Shown here in pieces: positions 1 to 10,550 of a stretch of DNA of 64,000 nt. This DNA is from Paenibacillus dendritiformis. Its GTDB lineage: Bacteria > Bacillota > Bacilli > Paenibacillales > Paenibacillaceae. The notes under the pieces were generated by a model. It worked only from the letters and a program-made list of their open reading frames with translations. It did not search any database and was not told the DNA's origin. The DNA is taken from assembly GCF_945605565.1 (NCBI RefSeq), contig NZ_OX216966.1, positions 795,001-859,000 on the forward strand, written 5' to 3'. How positions within the stretch are numbered: position 1 is the first letter of the stretch; every line of letters starts with the position of its first letter. Both the position numbers and the translations under genes were made by a program.

Positions 1-2863
<2,863 letters not shown>

Positions 2864-2918
2864 TAACGAAGATGATTTGATGATTTGCTTTCGCATTCAG
2901 TTTTTAAGGTACAATGTC

Positions 2919-2947
2919 TTGATTTGAGCATGTGAATCGCGTATAAT
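2919..2947 (+). promoter_or_regulatory. sigma-A-type promoter for the tRNA cluster
   Basis: TTGATT at 2919-2924 and a perfect TATAAT at 2942-2947 are separated by 17 bp. It sits between the 23S 3' end and the first tRNA, so the tRNA cluster may be transcribed independently of the rRNA operon. This is a sequence match only. Confidence 0.6.
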
Positions 2948-2976
2948 ACGGTGGACAGGCATTTTACATGCGATGT

Positions 2977-3065
2977 GGAGAGGTACCCAAGAGGCCGAAG
3001 GGGGCGCTTTGCTAAAGCGTTAGGGTGTAACAGCCGCGAGGGTTCGAATCCCTCTCTCTCCGCCA
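2977..3065 (+). tRNA. tRNA-Ser (GCT)
   Basis: The 89-nt gene has a long variable arm as expected for serine tRNA. The 7-bp acceptor stem (GGAGAGG with TCTCTCC) closes correctly, the anticodon loop carries GCT, and the CCA end is encoded. Confidence 0.95.
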
Positions 3066-3091
3066 CAGTGATTTTACAACCTTTTATATAT

Positions 3092-3168
3092 GGCGGCGTA
3101 GCTCAGCTGGCTAGAGCGTACGGTTCATACCCGTGAGGTCGGGGGTTCGATCCCCTCCGCCGCTACCA
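3092..3168 (+). tRNA. tRNA-Met (CAT), elongator type
   Basis: The anticodon loop reads TTCATAC and CCA is encoded. It begins GGCGGCGTAGCTCAGCTGG, like the Bacillus elongator tRNA-Met and unlike the initiator (which starts CGCGGGG). A G-T pair closes the acceptor stem. A lysidine-modified Ile tRNA also has a CAT anticodon, but the body sequence favours Met. Confidence 0.92.
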
Positions 3169-3177
3169 ATTTCATAA

Positions 3178-3253
3178 GGACGCTTAGCTCAGCTGGGAGA
3201 GCATCTGCCTTACAAGCAGAGGGTCGGCGGTTCGATCCCGTCAGCGTCCACCA
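3178..3253 (+). tRNA. tRNA-Val (TAC)
   Basis: 76 nt with acceptor stem GGACGCT/AGCGTCC, anticodon TAC in the loop CTTACAA, and encoded CCA. Confidence 0.95.
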
Positions 3254-3259
3254 TCTTTT

Positions 3260-3335
3260 GCCGGTGTAGCTCAGTTGGTAGAGCGGCTGACTTGTAATCA
3301 GTAGGTCGTGGGTTCGACTCCTATCGCCGGCACCA
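3260..3335 (+). tRNA. tRNA-Thr (TGT)
   Basis: 76 nt with acceptor GCCGGTG/CGCCGGC (one wobble), anticodon TGT in the loop CTTGTAA, and encoded CCA. Confidence 0.95.
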
Positions 3336-3344
3336 TTTGACTAA

Positions 3345-3421
3345 GGAGCTGTGGTGTAGAGGCCTAACATGCCTGCCTGTCACGCAGGAGAACGCGGGTT
3401 CGAATCCCGTCAGCTCCGCCA
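3345..3421 (+). tRNA. tRNA-Asp (GTC)
   Basis: 77 nt with acceptor GGAGCTG/CAGCTCC, anticodon GTC in the loop CTGTCAC, and encoded CCA. The 66-bp spacer to the next tRNA contains a T-rich run after a weak GTGG/CCAC hairpin that might partly terminate transcription. Confidence 0.95.
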
Positions 3422-3487
3422 TTTTACCTTTCGTTAGAGTGGCGACGCTTTATGTGCACCACTTTATTTTTTTGAAAAGTTACATAT

Positions 3488-3563
<76 letters not shown>

Positions 3564-3573
3564 TGTATAACAT

Positions 3574-3659
3574 GGAGGATTAGCGAAGTGGCCAAACGCA
3601 GCAGACTGTAAATCTGTTCCCGTACGGGTTCGGTGGTTCGAATCCATCATCCTCCACCA
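3574..3659 (+). tRNA. tRNA-Tyr (GTA)
   Basis: 86 nt with the long variable arm expected for tyrosine tRNA in bacteria, acceptor GGAGGAT/ATCCTCC, anticodon GTA, and encoded CCA. Confidence 0.95.
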
Positions 3660-3666
3660 TTTATAA

Positions 3667-3742
3667 GAGCCATTAGCTCAGTTGGTAGAGCACCTGACTT
3701 TTAATCAGGGTGTCGAAGGTTCGAGTCCTTCATGGCTCACCA
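3667..3742 (+). tRNA. tRNA-Lys (TTT)
   Basis: 76 nt with acceptor GAGCCAT/ATGGCTC, anticodon TTT in the loop CTTTTAA, and encoded CCA. It is the last tRNA of the cluster; a strong terminator follows about 50 bp later. Confidence 0.95.
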
Positions 3743-3793
3743 GTTTTTACTTCAAGACTTCAGTGAATGAACTGGAGTTTTTTTGTTTTTCGG

Positions 3794-3825
3794 CCGGGTT
3801 TGATCTGATCAAGCCCGGTCTTTTT
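3794..3825 (+). terminator. Rho-independent terminator of the tRNA cluster
   Basis: The arms CCGGGTTTGATC (3794-3805) and GATCAAGCCCGG (3807-3818) are complementary with one wobble and are followed by TCTTTTT. Confidence 0.85.
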
Positions 3826-3997
3826 GCGATCTGTAAGCGGGTACTAATAAAGCAGCCAGCGGTTGCGGAAGATACCGTGCAGGAAGCCTTGCTACACTCC
3901 TGCAATCAGCTGCTCGTCTGGATATGAAGACGGACTGTCAGATATGATACAATGGGAACCATAAAGAAGAAGGATAAGACGGGTGGAGAGATTCGGT
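3826..3997 (+). other. Intergenic stretch with a possible sigma-factor remnant
   Basis: No intact gene is visible. Around 3841-3925 one plus-strand frame reads AEDTVQEALLHSCNQL, which resembles the sigma region 2 core of ECF sigma factors (EDxxQExF). It is only about 25 residues long and stops at 3925, so at most it is a fragment of a decayed gene. The rest holds the leader of the following regulator. Confidence 0.3.
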
Positions 3998-5104
3998 ATG
4001 GATAAGCAAGCGCTGCAGCAGCAAATCGAACATATATTGGATGCCTCTCTGGAGAAGCTGTCCGTGCCTTCATCGACATGGAGGGAATGGACCGGAGGAG
4101 AAGAGCTGGCGGACGGACAGCCGGCGGTCCTGGCGAAGCAGGGGGACGCCTGGTATATGCTATGGAAGCCGGGAACAGCGGCGACGGAAGTGTTGAAGCT
4201 GGAAGGCCGGGACCTTGCCGGACAGGAACAGCAATGGCTTCAGCTGATTTTGCGGATGGAGCACCGTCCGAAGCCTTCGCTGGCCGCGGCGCATATTAAC
4301 GATGAGCAGCAGGCCCACTTGTTCGGGCAATGGGTCGCCGACCGGGTGAAGGAAGGCGAACCGAATGCGGAAGTGCCGGACAGCTTTTCTTGGAAAAGTA
4401 AGCTGTTCATTCAGGTTGTGCCGTTCCTGCTCGTGGCGGAGCATGCCCACCGGGAGGCGCCTGCCTATCAAGAATTGTACAAATTGCTCCGCTCTTACTT
4501 CGGCGGCGAGGTTAATCTAATTCCGCTGTCGGATAAGGAATGGCTTATTCTGTGCCCCGAGCAACTGACCCAGGCCGGCTCCGGAGAAGACGAGAGCGAA
4601 GAGCGGGAGACGATGGAAGAGCTGCTCACGTCCTACTGCCTCGGACTCTATGAGCTGCTGTCGAACGAGTGGGTCGGAGAGAGTCACCTGACCATCGGAT
4701 ACCCGTTCACGCCGGTGAAGGGCATTCCGGGCGTCGTATCTGAGTTAAGGGAGACGCTCTATTTGGGACGGGCTTTTCACGTGACCGACAATATTCATCT
4801 GCCTTGGGAGCTGCATCTGGAGCGGCTGGTCAACAGCATTCCCGACGAGGTGCGGAAGCAGTTCCTGCAGCGGGTCGTCACGAAGGCGGACAGCTTCGCT
4901 GATCCGGAGACGATGGCGACGCTGCAGCATTTTTTCCAGTTCGACTGCAGCGTGAGTGAGACCGCCAAGCGGATGTATATCCATCGTAATACCCTTTTAT
5001 ACCGATTGGATAAAATCAAGCATGAAACCGGGCTCGATGTGCGGAAATTTTCCGACGCGGTTTTAGTAAAGCTGATATTGCTATTGTATAAAGTAACAAA
5101 ATAA
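3998..5104 (+). CDS. PucR/CdaR-family transcriptional regulator
   Basis: This 368-residue protein ends in a PucR-type helix-turn-helix domain (about residues 312-365). The DCSVSETAKRMYIHRNTLLY segment there is characteristic of the family, whose members sense metabolites through a variable N-terminal region. The N-terminal part here is not a recognisable GAF or diacid-binding domain. I chose ATG 3998 because GGAGAG lies 7-8 bp upstream. An in-frame GTG at 3983, with its own AAGGAT site, would add five residues. It lies directly upstream of msmX in the same direction, so it may control sugar uptake; that is inference from position only. Confidence 0.8.
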   Translation: MDKQALQQQIEHILDASLEKLSVPSSTWREWTGGEELADGQPAVLAKQGDAWYMLWKPGTAATEVLKLEGRDLAGQEQQWLQLILRMEHRPKPSLAAAHINDEQQAHLFGQWVADRVKEGEPNAEVPDSFSWKSKLFIQVVPFLLVAEHAHREAPAYQELYKLLRSYFGGEVNLIPLSDKEWLILCPEQLTQAGSGEDESEERETMEELLTSYCLGLYELLSNEWVGESHLTIGYPFTPVKGIPGVVSELRETLYLGRAFHVTDNIHLPWELHLERLVNSIPDEVRKQFLQRVVTKADSFADPETMATLQHFFQFDCSVSETAKRMYIHRNTLLYRLDKIKHETGLDVRKFSDAVLVKLILLLYKVTK

Positions 5105-5206
5105 GACGCTCATTTTTTGTGCATATTGTGAATGGTTATTTGTACAGGGTTCCGATACAATAAGGGTAACCGATTTCAGGAATATACGTATAAGGGGGAA
5201 ACGCAC

Positions 5207-6328
5207 ATGGCAGGCGTTCGCTTAGAGCATATTTACAAAAAGTACCCGGGATCCGATAATCCAACCGTAAAAGACATCAACCTCGATATTCAGGACAAAG
5301 AGTTCCTTGTATTGGTTGGTCCTTCCGGTTGCGGTAAATCGACAACGCTTCGCATGATTGCAGGTCTGGAAGAAATCTCCGACGGGAAATTGTACATTGG
5401 CGACCGCCTTGTTAATGACGTGGCTCCAAAAGACCGCGACATCGCGATGGTGTTCCAATCCTACGCGTTGTATCCGCATATGAACGTATACCAAAACATG
5501 GCGTTCGGTCTGAAATTGCGTAAATTCAAAAAAGAAGACATCGACAAGCGCGTGCGCGAAGCCGCTCGCATCCTCGACATCGAGCATTTGCTGGATCGCA
5601 AGCCGAAGGCATTGTCCGGCGGTCAGCGTCAGCGTGTCGCCCTCGGCCGTGCAATCGTTCGTGAGCCGCAAGTGTTCCTGATGGACGAACCACTCTCCAA
5701 CTTGGACGCGAAGCTTCGTGGACAGATGCGTTCCGAGATTACGAAATTGTCGAAGCGTCTGCAAACGACTGTTATCTATGTAACGCACGACCAGATCGAG
5801 GCTATGACAATGGGCGATCGGATCGTCGTTATGAAGGACGGCATCATTCAACAAGCGGCAGCACCTGACGTGCTCTATAACAACCCGCTTAACATGTTCG
5901 TCGCAGGCTTCATCGGTTCCCCTACGATGAACTTCATCAAGGGTTCCCTGGTAGAAGAGAACGGCACTACCCGCTTCAGAACGACAGGTCTGGACGTTAC
6001 CGTGCCAGCAGGCAAGGCCCAAGTACTGAAGGAAAAAGGCTACCTCGGAAAAGAAGTCATTCTGGGTGTTCGTCCAGAGGACATTCATGAAGAGCCAGTC
6101 TTCCTGGAAGCATCGCCGAACACCGTATTCACTGCATCGATCGAAGTTACGGAGAACATGGGTCATGAAATGTTCCTGTACCTGACCGGTATCGGCACTG
6201 AGACGGTTATCGCACGCGTAGACGGCCGCTCCAACTCGAGAGAAGGCCAGAACGTCAAGCTTGCTATCGATATGAACAAAGTGCATGTTTTCGATACCGA
6301 GTCCGAATTGAACGTATTCGAAAACTAA
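5207..6328 (+). CDS. msmX: Multi-sugar ABC importer ATPase MsmX/UgpC type
   Basis: This is the 373-residue cytoplasmic ATPase of CUT1-type carbohydrate importers. Walker A (GPSGCGKST), the signature LSGGQRQRVALGRA and Walker B (VFLMDEPLSNLD) lie in the first 170 residues. A C-terminal MalK-like OB-fold regulatory region follows. ATG 5207 is preceded by AAGGGGG at 8 bp; a longer in-frame start at 5132 lacks a good ribosome site. In B. subtilis, MsmX energises several importers that lack their own ATPase, and this window has two such importers (45-49 kb and 56-60 kb). Codon choice looks more strongly biased than in the neighbours, consistent with high expression. It stands alone between a regulator and a terminator. 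Confidence 0.93.
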   Translation: MAGVRLEHIYKKYPGSDNPTVKDINLDIQDKEFLVLVGPSGCGKSTTLRMIAGLEEISDGKLYIGDRLVNDVAPKDRDIAMVFQSYALYPHMNVYQNMAFGLKLRKFKKEDIDKRVREAARILDIEHLLDRKPKALSGGQRQRVALGRAIVREPQVFLMDEPLSNLDAKLRGQMRSEITKLSKRLQTTVIYVTHDQIEAMTMGDRIVVMKDGIIQQAAAPDVLYNNPLNMFVAGFIGSPTMNFIKGSLVEENGTTRFRTTGLDVTVPAGKAQVLKEKGYLGKEVILGVRPEDIHEEPVFLEASPNTVFTASIEVTENMGHEMFLYLTGIGTETVIARVDGRSNSREGQNVKLAIDMNKVHVFDTESELNVFEN

Positions 6329-6341
6329 TCCGATATAAGGA

Positions 6342-6378
6342 AAGCGGAGGTTTCCCGTCTGGGAGCCTCCGCTTTTTG
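6342..6378 (+). terminator. Rho-independent terminator after msmX
   Basis: The arms AAGCGGAGG (6342-6350) and CCTCCGCTT (6366-6374) are perfectly complementary and run into a TTTTT stretch. Confidence 0.9.
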
Positions 6379-6652
6379 CGTATGTGGTGAGCCCTCGAAC
6401 GGGCAATAATGAGCCGGATGAGTCAGCGCTCACTCGCGGCGTTGATGAGCTGGATGAATGCGTGCTGTCGCATGCATCGCATGAGTTCGGAGCATTCGTA
6501 TCAGTTCTGAGCATCGTATGAGTTCGGAGCATCGCATGATCTCGGCAAGCACTCGAACCCCGCAGTAACAAGCGATTCTAGTAAAAATAATGCAAAATTA
6601 CATCAGTTTATGCCATTATAACGTGAATTGGGTTATATTCCTGCAAAAACGG
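6379..6652. other. Intergenic region with short tandem repeats, left flank of the IS
   Basis: I see no gene here. From 6474 to 6545 four degenerate 17-19 bp units of the form GCATCGYATGAGTTCGGA follow one another. From about 6585 the DNA turns AT-rich and contains TTCCTGCAAAAACGG, the reverse complement of the repeat core found at 8.1, 25.8 and 53.5 kb. Confidence 0.5.
6474..6545. repeat. Degenerate tandem repeat, four units of about 18 bp
   Basis: The units start at 6474, 6492, 6511 and 6529. Units 1 and 3 differ at one base in 18 (GCATCGCATGAGTTCGGA against GCATCGTATGAGTTCGGA). Unit 2 is 19 bp and unit 4 is truncated. Confidence 0.7.
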
Positions 6653-6725
6653 CTAGGCCCCCTATATCCGGAGTCATGCCCACCAAAAAATATGCGTTCT
6701 TAGAATTGCTTCCTATTTCGCGTAA

Positions 6726-7696
6726 TTACATGGCCCGATGATATTTTGATCGGTCTTCCAGCGTCATGACCCACTTCGAGAATTGCGATGGTGACATGCT
6801 CTTTAGGCTACCATGCATTCTGCGGTTGTTATAGAAATCCATATAACGATCAAGTGCTTCATAGGCCTCTTCAAATGTCATAAATTCCGTCAGGCTGAAC
6901 AGATCACGTTCGAGTATGCTATGAAATGACTCAATGTACGCGTTCATATTCGGGCTACGCGGCGGGATCCGTTCATGGACGATCTCCAGACTCTCGCACG
7001 TATCACCAAACAGCTTACTGACAAACTGAGGCCCGTTGTCGGTGCGAATGGTAGGTAAGTCATCGCCGGAATTCAGGCGTTCTTGCAGCGCACGGCATAG
7101 GGTCTGCACGACGTGCTTGGCCTCACACACGGAACCCCGGTATTGTCCGACGACGACGCGGTCAAATACGTCGATGATACTGAGCACGAAAAAGAATCGC
7201 TGACGCCCAACCACGTACCCATATTTAATGTCAATTTGCCATAGCTGGTTCACCCCGGTTACCGTTCGGTTTCTCGGTACTCTGCGAGGATGTTTGCTTG
7301 TTTTCTTTCGTTGTTTCTGAAGAATTCCTAACTCCTTGCAAATGCGGTACGCCTTTTTCTTGTTTAGGATCACGCCGCGTTGTCTGCGGAGGCACAGCGC
7401 CAAATTCTTGTACCCATACACGTGCTCTTCTCCTTCCAGGAGTTCGAGCATCCATTCTTTAATCTGTTCATCTGCAACTTTCCGGCCCGTGTTCGTAGAG
7501 GAAAATCCAGGTACAGGACGCCCTTTTAGGCCGCATGAAGCACGTTCTTCGGTGTTGGATGCCTCTCGTTTCTTCCGGCCATAGTACGTCGATTCGTGAA
7601 CTTTCAGGATACGCAGAACCTTAGCTGTTGCATGCCCCCGCTTAATAAACGATTCTGCTACTTCAAGTCTTTCAGATAAGCGGGGTTCTTCTTTTT
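6726..7696 (-). CDS. IS3-family transposase OrfB (DDE integrase), made by -1 frameshift
   Basis: This is the catalytic part of the transposase. An rve-type integrase core shows the three acidic residues in WQIDIKYG, IRTDNGPQF and NAYIESFHS. A conventional ATG exists at 7451, but the frame stays open with no stop back to the slippery site at 7691-7697, where orfA ends. The product is therefore probably an OrfAB fusion covering 7978 to 6726. The region just after the shift reads EEPRLSERLEVAESFIKRG, which matches IS3-type inter-domain sequence. The DDE triad and both ORFs are intact, so the element could be active. Confidence 0.9.
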
Positions 7697-7978
7697 TACG
7701 AGTTCTCGCAGGATCTCGATCTCCAGTTCTTTTTCACCCAGGAGCTTTTTTGCCTGTTCGAACTTGGCCTCCACCTCTTGAAGTCGACGGAGTTCTTGCA
7801 GATGCTCGTCTGCTGCGGGTATCTCCTCTTGGCTAATTTCGTCACGGTGGTCTCTAACCCAAACACGTACAGTCTCCGGATGTACACCGTACATCCGGGC
7901 GAGTGTTCCCACCTTAATGCCGGCCAGTGCTTCCTTTACGATTTCCAAGCGTATTTCTTTGCTAAAGTGCTTTCCCAT
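7658..7978 (-). CDS. IS3-family transposase OrfA (helix-turn-helix)
   Basis: The 106-residue protein has an N-terminal HTH_Tnp/Hin-like domain (EIRLEIVKEALAG, then a second helix pair near MYGVHPETVRVWVRD). A leucine-zipper-like coiled coil follows (about residues 60-95), as in other IS3 OrfA proteins that bind the terminal repeats. Its 3' end contains the heptamer AAAAAAG on the minus strand (7697-7691) in the A-AAA-AAG phasing that promotes -1 slippage into orfB. Confidence 0.92.
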   Translation of the reverse strand: MGKHFSKEIRLEIVKEALAGIKVGTLARMYGVHPETVRVWVRDHRDEISQEEIPAADEHLQELRRLQEVEAKFEQAKKLLGEKELEIEILRELVKKKNPAYLKDLK

Positions 7979-8048
7979 ACTTATTGCCCCCTCTGATAAC
8001 AGCTTATAATATTGGGGTTGAGAGCTCCAGTTTAATTAGGGGGCCTAG

Positions 8049-8418
8049 GAGAAAATGCATCTTTTTGCCTATCTCATCGCACTCCGAGGCGAAATGGCCT
8101 GAAATTGGTGTAGATTTGCAGGATTGACTTTAGAGGCAAGAGGTTCCGGCTGGCAAAACTGTATTATTGCAGGAATTCTGGTGCAGCTGATGTGAGATGC
8201 GCGTCACCCGGTTCGTTGGGGCGGAGTAACGTGAGATTCGCTGCCGAGCGCCCGAAGGGCCCCCCGTGGGGCCGTAATTCCGAGTAAGACGGCCTCGTCT
8301 ACTGCTGTCTGTACAGCTGGCACTCGCGCTGGCTGCGGAGCCGGAGCTGCTTCTGCCGCTATCCACCACTGTCCACCGCTGTCTACGGCTACCACCGCTA
8401 CCCCGCCGCGCTAAGTAT
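8049..8418. other. Intergenic region: right IS flank, repeat copies, low-complexity DNA
   Basis: I see no gene. Two copies of the AT-rich repeat have TTGCAGG cores at 8116 and 8167, 51 bp apart, and a weaker copy lies near 8064. From about 8290 to 8410 the DNA is low-complexity, with repeated CCACCGCT and GCTGTC words. Confidence 0.5.
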
Positions 8419-8844
8419 CTACGTATGAATCTCTTCCAATGGGGCAACCGTAAATTTGCCGTAGGTGACTCCCTTCAAGGTCGTCATCTGATCGCTCAGC
8501 GCCCGCAGTTCGCTGCTCTTCCCCTTGACGACGATCATCTCCAGGCAGTTGTCTTGATCGAGATGGAAATGCGTCGTGGCCAATATCGAATCATGCATCT
8601 CATGCTGAATCCGCGCAAGGTCCTCCAGCAGGTTCCGGTGATGATGGCGGTAGAACAGCAAGATGCAGCCGGCGACGATCTTGTCTTCCGCCTCCAGCGA
8701 CTGCTTCACCAACGCGTCACGGACCAGATCGCGGAACGCTTCCGAGCGGTTCTCATAGCCTTGCTCCTTGATCGATTCGTCGAACTTGTCCAGCAGCTTC
8801 CCGTCCATAGATACGCCAAAGCGCTTTACATTCGATTCATTCAT
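8419..8844 (-). CDS. nikR: Nickel-responsive regulator NikR
   Basis: The 141 residues match the usual NikR length. An N-terminal ribbon-helix-helix (KRFGVSMDGKLLDKFDESI) binds DNA. A C-terminal ACT-like domain binds nickel; the expected ligands are present as His81, His92, His94 and Cys100 (HFHLDQDNC), with the spacing of E. coli His76/87/89/Cys95. It is the last gene of the nik cluster, separated from nikA by a 12-bp hairpin. This strongly supports a nickel role for the importer, probably with feedback repression through the operator at 14066. Confidence 0.94.
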   Translation of the reverse strand: MNESNVKRFGVSMDGKLLDKFDESIKEQGYENRSEAFRDLVRDALVKQSLEAEDKIVAGCILLFYRHHHRNLLEDLARIQHEMHDSILATTHFHLDQDNCLEMIVVKGKSSELRALSDQMTTLKGVTYGKFTVAPLEEIHT

Positions 8845-8897
8845 GGGACACCTCTTACTACACGCTTTTTCTTATTAATGTACCACAAAATACAGCA

Positions 8898-8932
8898 AGA
8901 GGGCATGCCCGGCAAACATAGGCATGCCCTCT
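8898..8932 (-). terminator. Intercistronic hairpin between nikA and nikR
   Basis: AGAGGGCATGCC (8898-8909) and GGCATGCCCTCT (8921-8932) form a perfect 12-bp stem with an 11-nt loop. On the minus strand it is followed by TTGCTGTATTTT, a weak T tract, so it may attenuate rather than stop transcription into nikR, or stabilise the mRNA. Confidence 0.55.
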
Positions 8933-8939
8933 CTCCAGT

Positions 8940-10544
8940 TTAGTTCATATCCCACTCTTCGATATTCCACAGTACGCCGGAACCGTGATGACCCAGCGCA
9001 CGGTCGCCGACGCCGGTGATTTTCTTGCTCACGCCATAGAGCGCGTCAATATAGACGAGGTAGGCAAAGGCGGGATCCTGATTCAGCGTTTGCTGGAATT
9101 GGCCATAGAGCTCCCGTCTTTTGTCGCGATCCGGCTCGATGCGCGCTTCGGTCAGCAGCCGGTCGACCTCGGCATTGCGATAAGCGCCGTAGTTGTACAA
9201 TCCGTCTGCGCTCTGGCTGCTATGGAAGACCGGATAGGTATGATCATCCGGATCGAACTCGCTACCCCACGCAATCATGAATGTATCTACCTGATCGAAG
9301 TGAATGGCGCTCCAATCGAGCGGCTTCGGAATGACGGAGATGCCGACCGCTTTGAGCTGCGTGCTGATCGCGTTGACCAGGGCGACCCGTACGGAGTCGG
9401 TGGCGGGCGCGACGAACTCGAATTCGAAGCGCTTCCCGTCCTTCGTCAGGATGCCATCCTCGCCCGGTATCCAGCCGGCTTCCTGAAGCAGCTTCTTCGC
9501 TTCCTCCGGCCGGTAGTTCGCCCCTTCCGGGTATGGGAAGTTGGCCCATGATTTTTGCAGCGGCCCGTAAGCCGGCTCGCCATGCCCGAACAGGACGCCA
9601 TGGACGAGCGCTTCCCGGTCGATCGCGGCGCTGATGGCTTGGCGGACGCGCACGTCTTCAAATAAAGGATTGCGGAAATTGTACAGCATGCCGCGATAGT
9701 CGACGGTCTTCATCTGTATAACCCGAAATGGATCCTGCTCCTTCACGCTGTCCCGTTGGTTGAGCTCGACAAAGGCGAGATCCAGCTCTCCGGTCTTGAG
9801 CTGCAGCAGCCGGGTATTTGGATCCGGGACCGGACGGACGATGATCTCATCCAGCTTGGCCTTGGTGCCATAGTAGGTGTCGCTGCGCACCAGCTCGATC
9901 GTCTTGTCCGCTCTCCACTCCCGCAGCTTGAACGGCCCGTTCCCGATCGGCTTGCGGTTGAAATCGGAGGTATGAATATCCGCGCCCTCCAGCACATGCT
10001 TCGGAATGAGCCCCAGCTTCAGCTTGTGAAGGAGCGGCGGGAACGGATGGGCCAGCGTAATCCGAAGTTCATCGGCCGCCAATACGTTCACCTGCCGAAT
10101 CTCGGTGAAGTCTCCGCGAATCGGAGAATTGGTCTGCGGGTTCAGTAGCGTATCGAGCGTAAATTTAACATCTTCGGCGGTCACCGGCTCGCCGTCATCC
10201 CAGCGCGCATCGGTCCGCAGCTTGAAGGTATAGGTCAACTGGTCGTCGGAGATGGTCCAGCTCAGGGCAATATCCGGGGCGACTTCATTGTTCGAGGTCG
10301 TCCGTGTCAATCCGCGGAAGAGCATCGAATCGACATCATGCTCGTCATTCAGGATCGGATTCAGCTTCTCGACTTCCTTCTCCGCGCCATAGACGAGCCG
10401 CTTGACGCTAGAAGTTTGCCCGGATTCGCCCGCCGATGCTTGGTCTGTGGGGGCATGAGCCGCCGGCGAAGGCCCGGAACAGGCCGCCAGGAGCATGCTG
10501 ACCAGGCAGAGAACCGCGAGCAGGGATCGATATCGTAGCTTCAT
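8940..10544 (-). CDS. nikA: Nickel/peptide-type ABC importer substrate-binding lipoprotein
   Basis: This 534-residue family 5 solute-binding protein has a lipoprotein signal peptide with lipobox LLAAC near residue 22, so it should be anchored outside the membrane. The family signature is clear (PDIALSWTIS, DARWDDGEPVTAEDVKFTLD, GNGPFKLREW). The family also includes oligopeptide, dipeptide and metal-chelate binders. The nickel assignment rests on the NikR gene just downstream and the operator upstream of the operon. The start is preceded by AAGGAG that overlaps the end of the ATPase gene, indicating translational linkage. Confidence 0.85.
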   Translation of the reverse strand: MKLRYRSLLAVLCLVSMLLAACSGPSPAAHAPTDQASAGESGQTSSVKRLVYGAEKEVEKLNPILNDEHDVDSMLFRGLTRTTSNNEVAPDIALSWTISDDQLTYTFKLRTDARWDDGEPVTAEDVKFTLDTLLNPQTNSPIRGDFTEIRQVNVLAADELRITLAHPFPPLLHKLKLGLIPKHVLEGADIHTSDFNRKPIGNGPFKLREWRADKTIELVRSDTYYGTKAKLDEIIVRPVPDPNTRLLQLKTGELDLAFVELNQRDSVKEQDPFRVIQMKTVDYRGMLYNFRNPLFEDVRVRQAISAAIDREALVHGVLFGHGEPAYGPLQKSWANFPYPEGANYRPEEAKKLLQEAGWIPGEDGILTKDGKRFEFEFVAPATDSVRVALVNAISTQLKAVGISVIPKPLDWSAIHFDQVDTFMIAWGSEFDPDDHTYPVFHSSQSADGLYNYGAYRNAEVDRLLTEARIEPDRDKRRELYGQFQQTLNQDPAFAYLVYIDALYGVSKKITGVGDRALGHHGSGVLWNIEEWDMN

Positions 10545-10550
10545 TATTAT

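Larger units (their letters stand above)
6653..8048 (-). mobile_element. IS3-family insertion sequence, apparently complete
   Basis: The element spans about 1.4 kb and is bounded by 12-bp inverted repeats, CTAGGCCCCCTA (6653-6664) and TAGGGGGCCTAG (8037-8048). CTAG at both outer edges could be a 4-bp target duplication, but it is self-complementary, so the exact ends are ambiguous by four bases. It carries orfA and orfB on the minus strand with the -1 frameshift arrangement of the IS3/IS150 group. It lies inside an array of AT-rich repeats whose halves are visible on both sides. Confidence 0.88.

Noticed and set aside
5222..6571. A 449-codon minus-strand frame opposite msmX
   Set aside because: It is the antisense shadow of a strongly codon-biased gene, is rich in His, Cys and Arg, and has no domain.
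7231..7455. A second small gene within the IS
   Set aside because: It is an alternative frame inside orfB; the DDE frame is open through the region.
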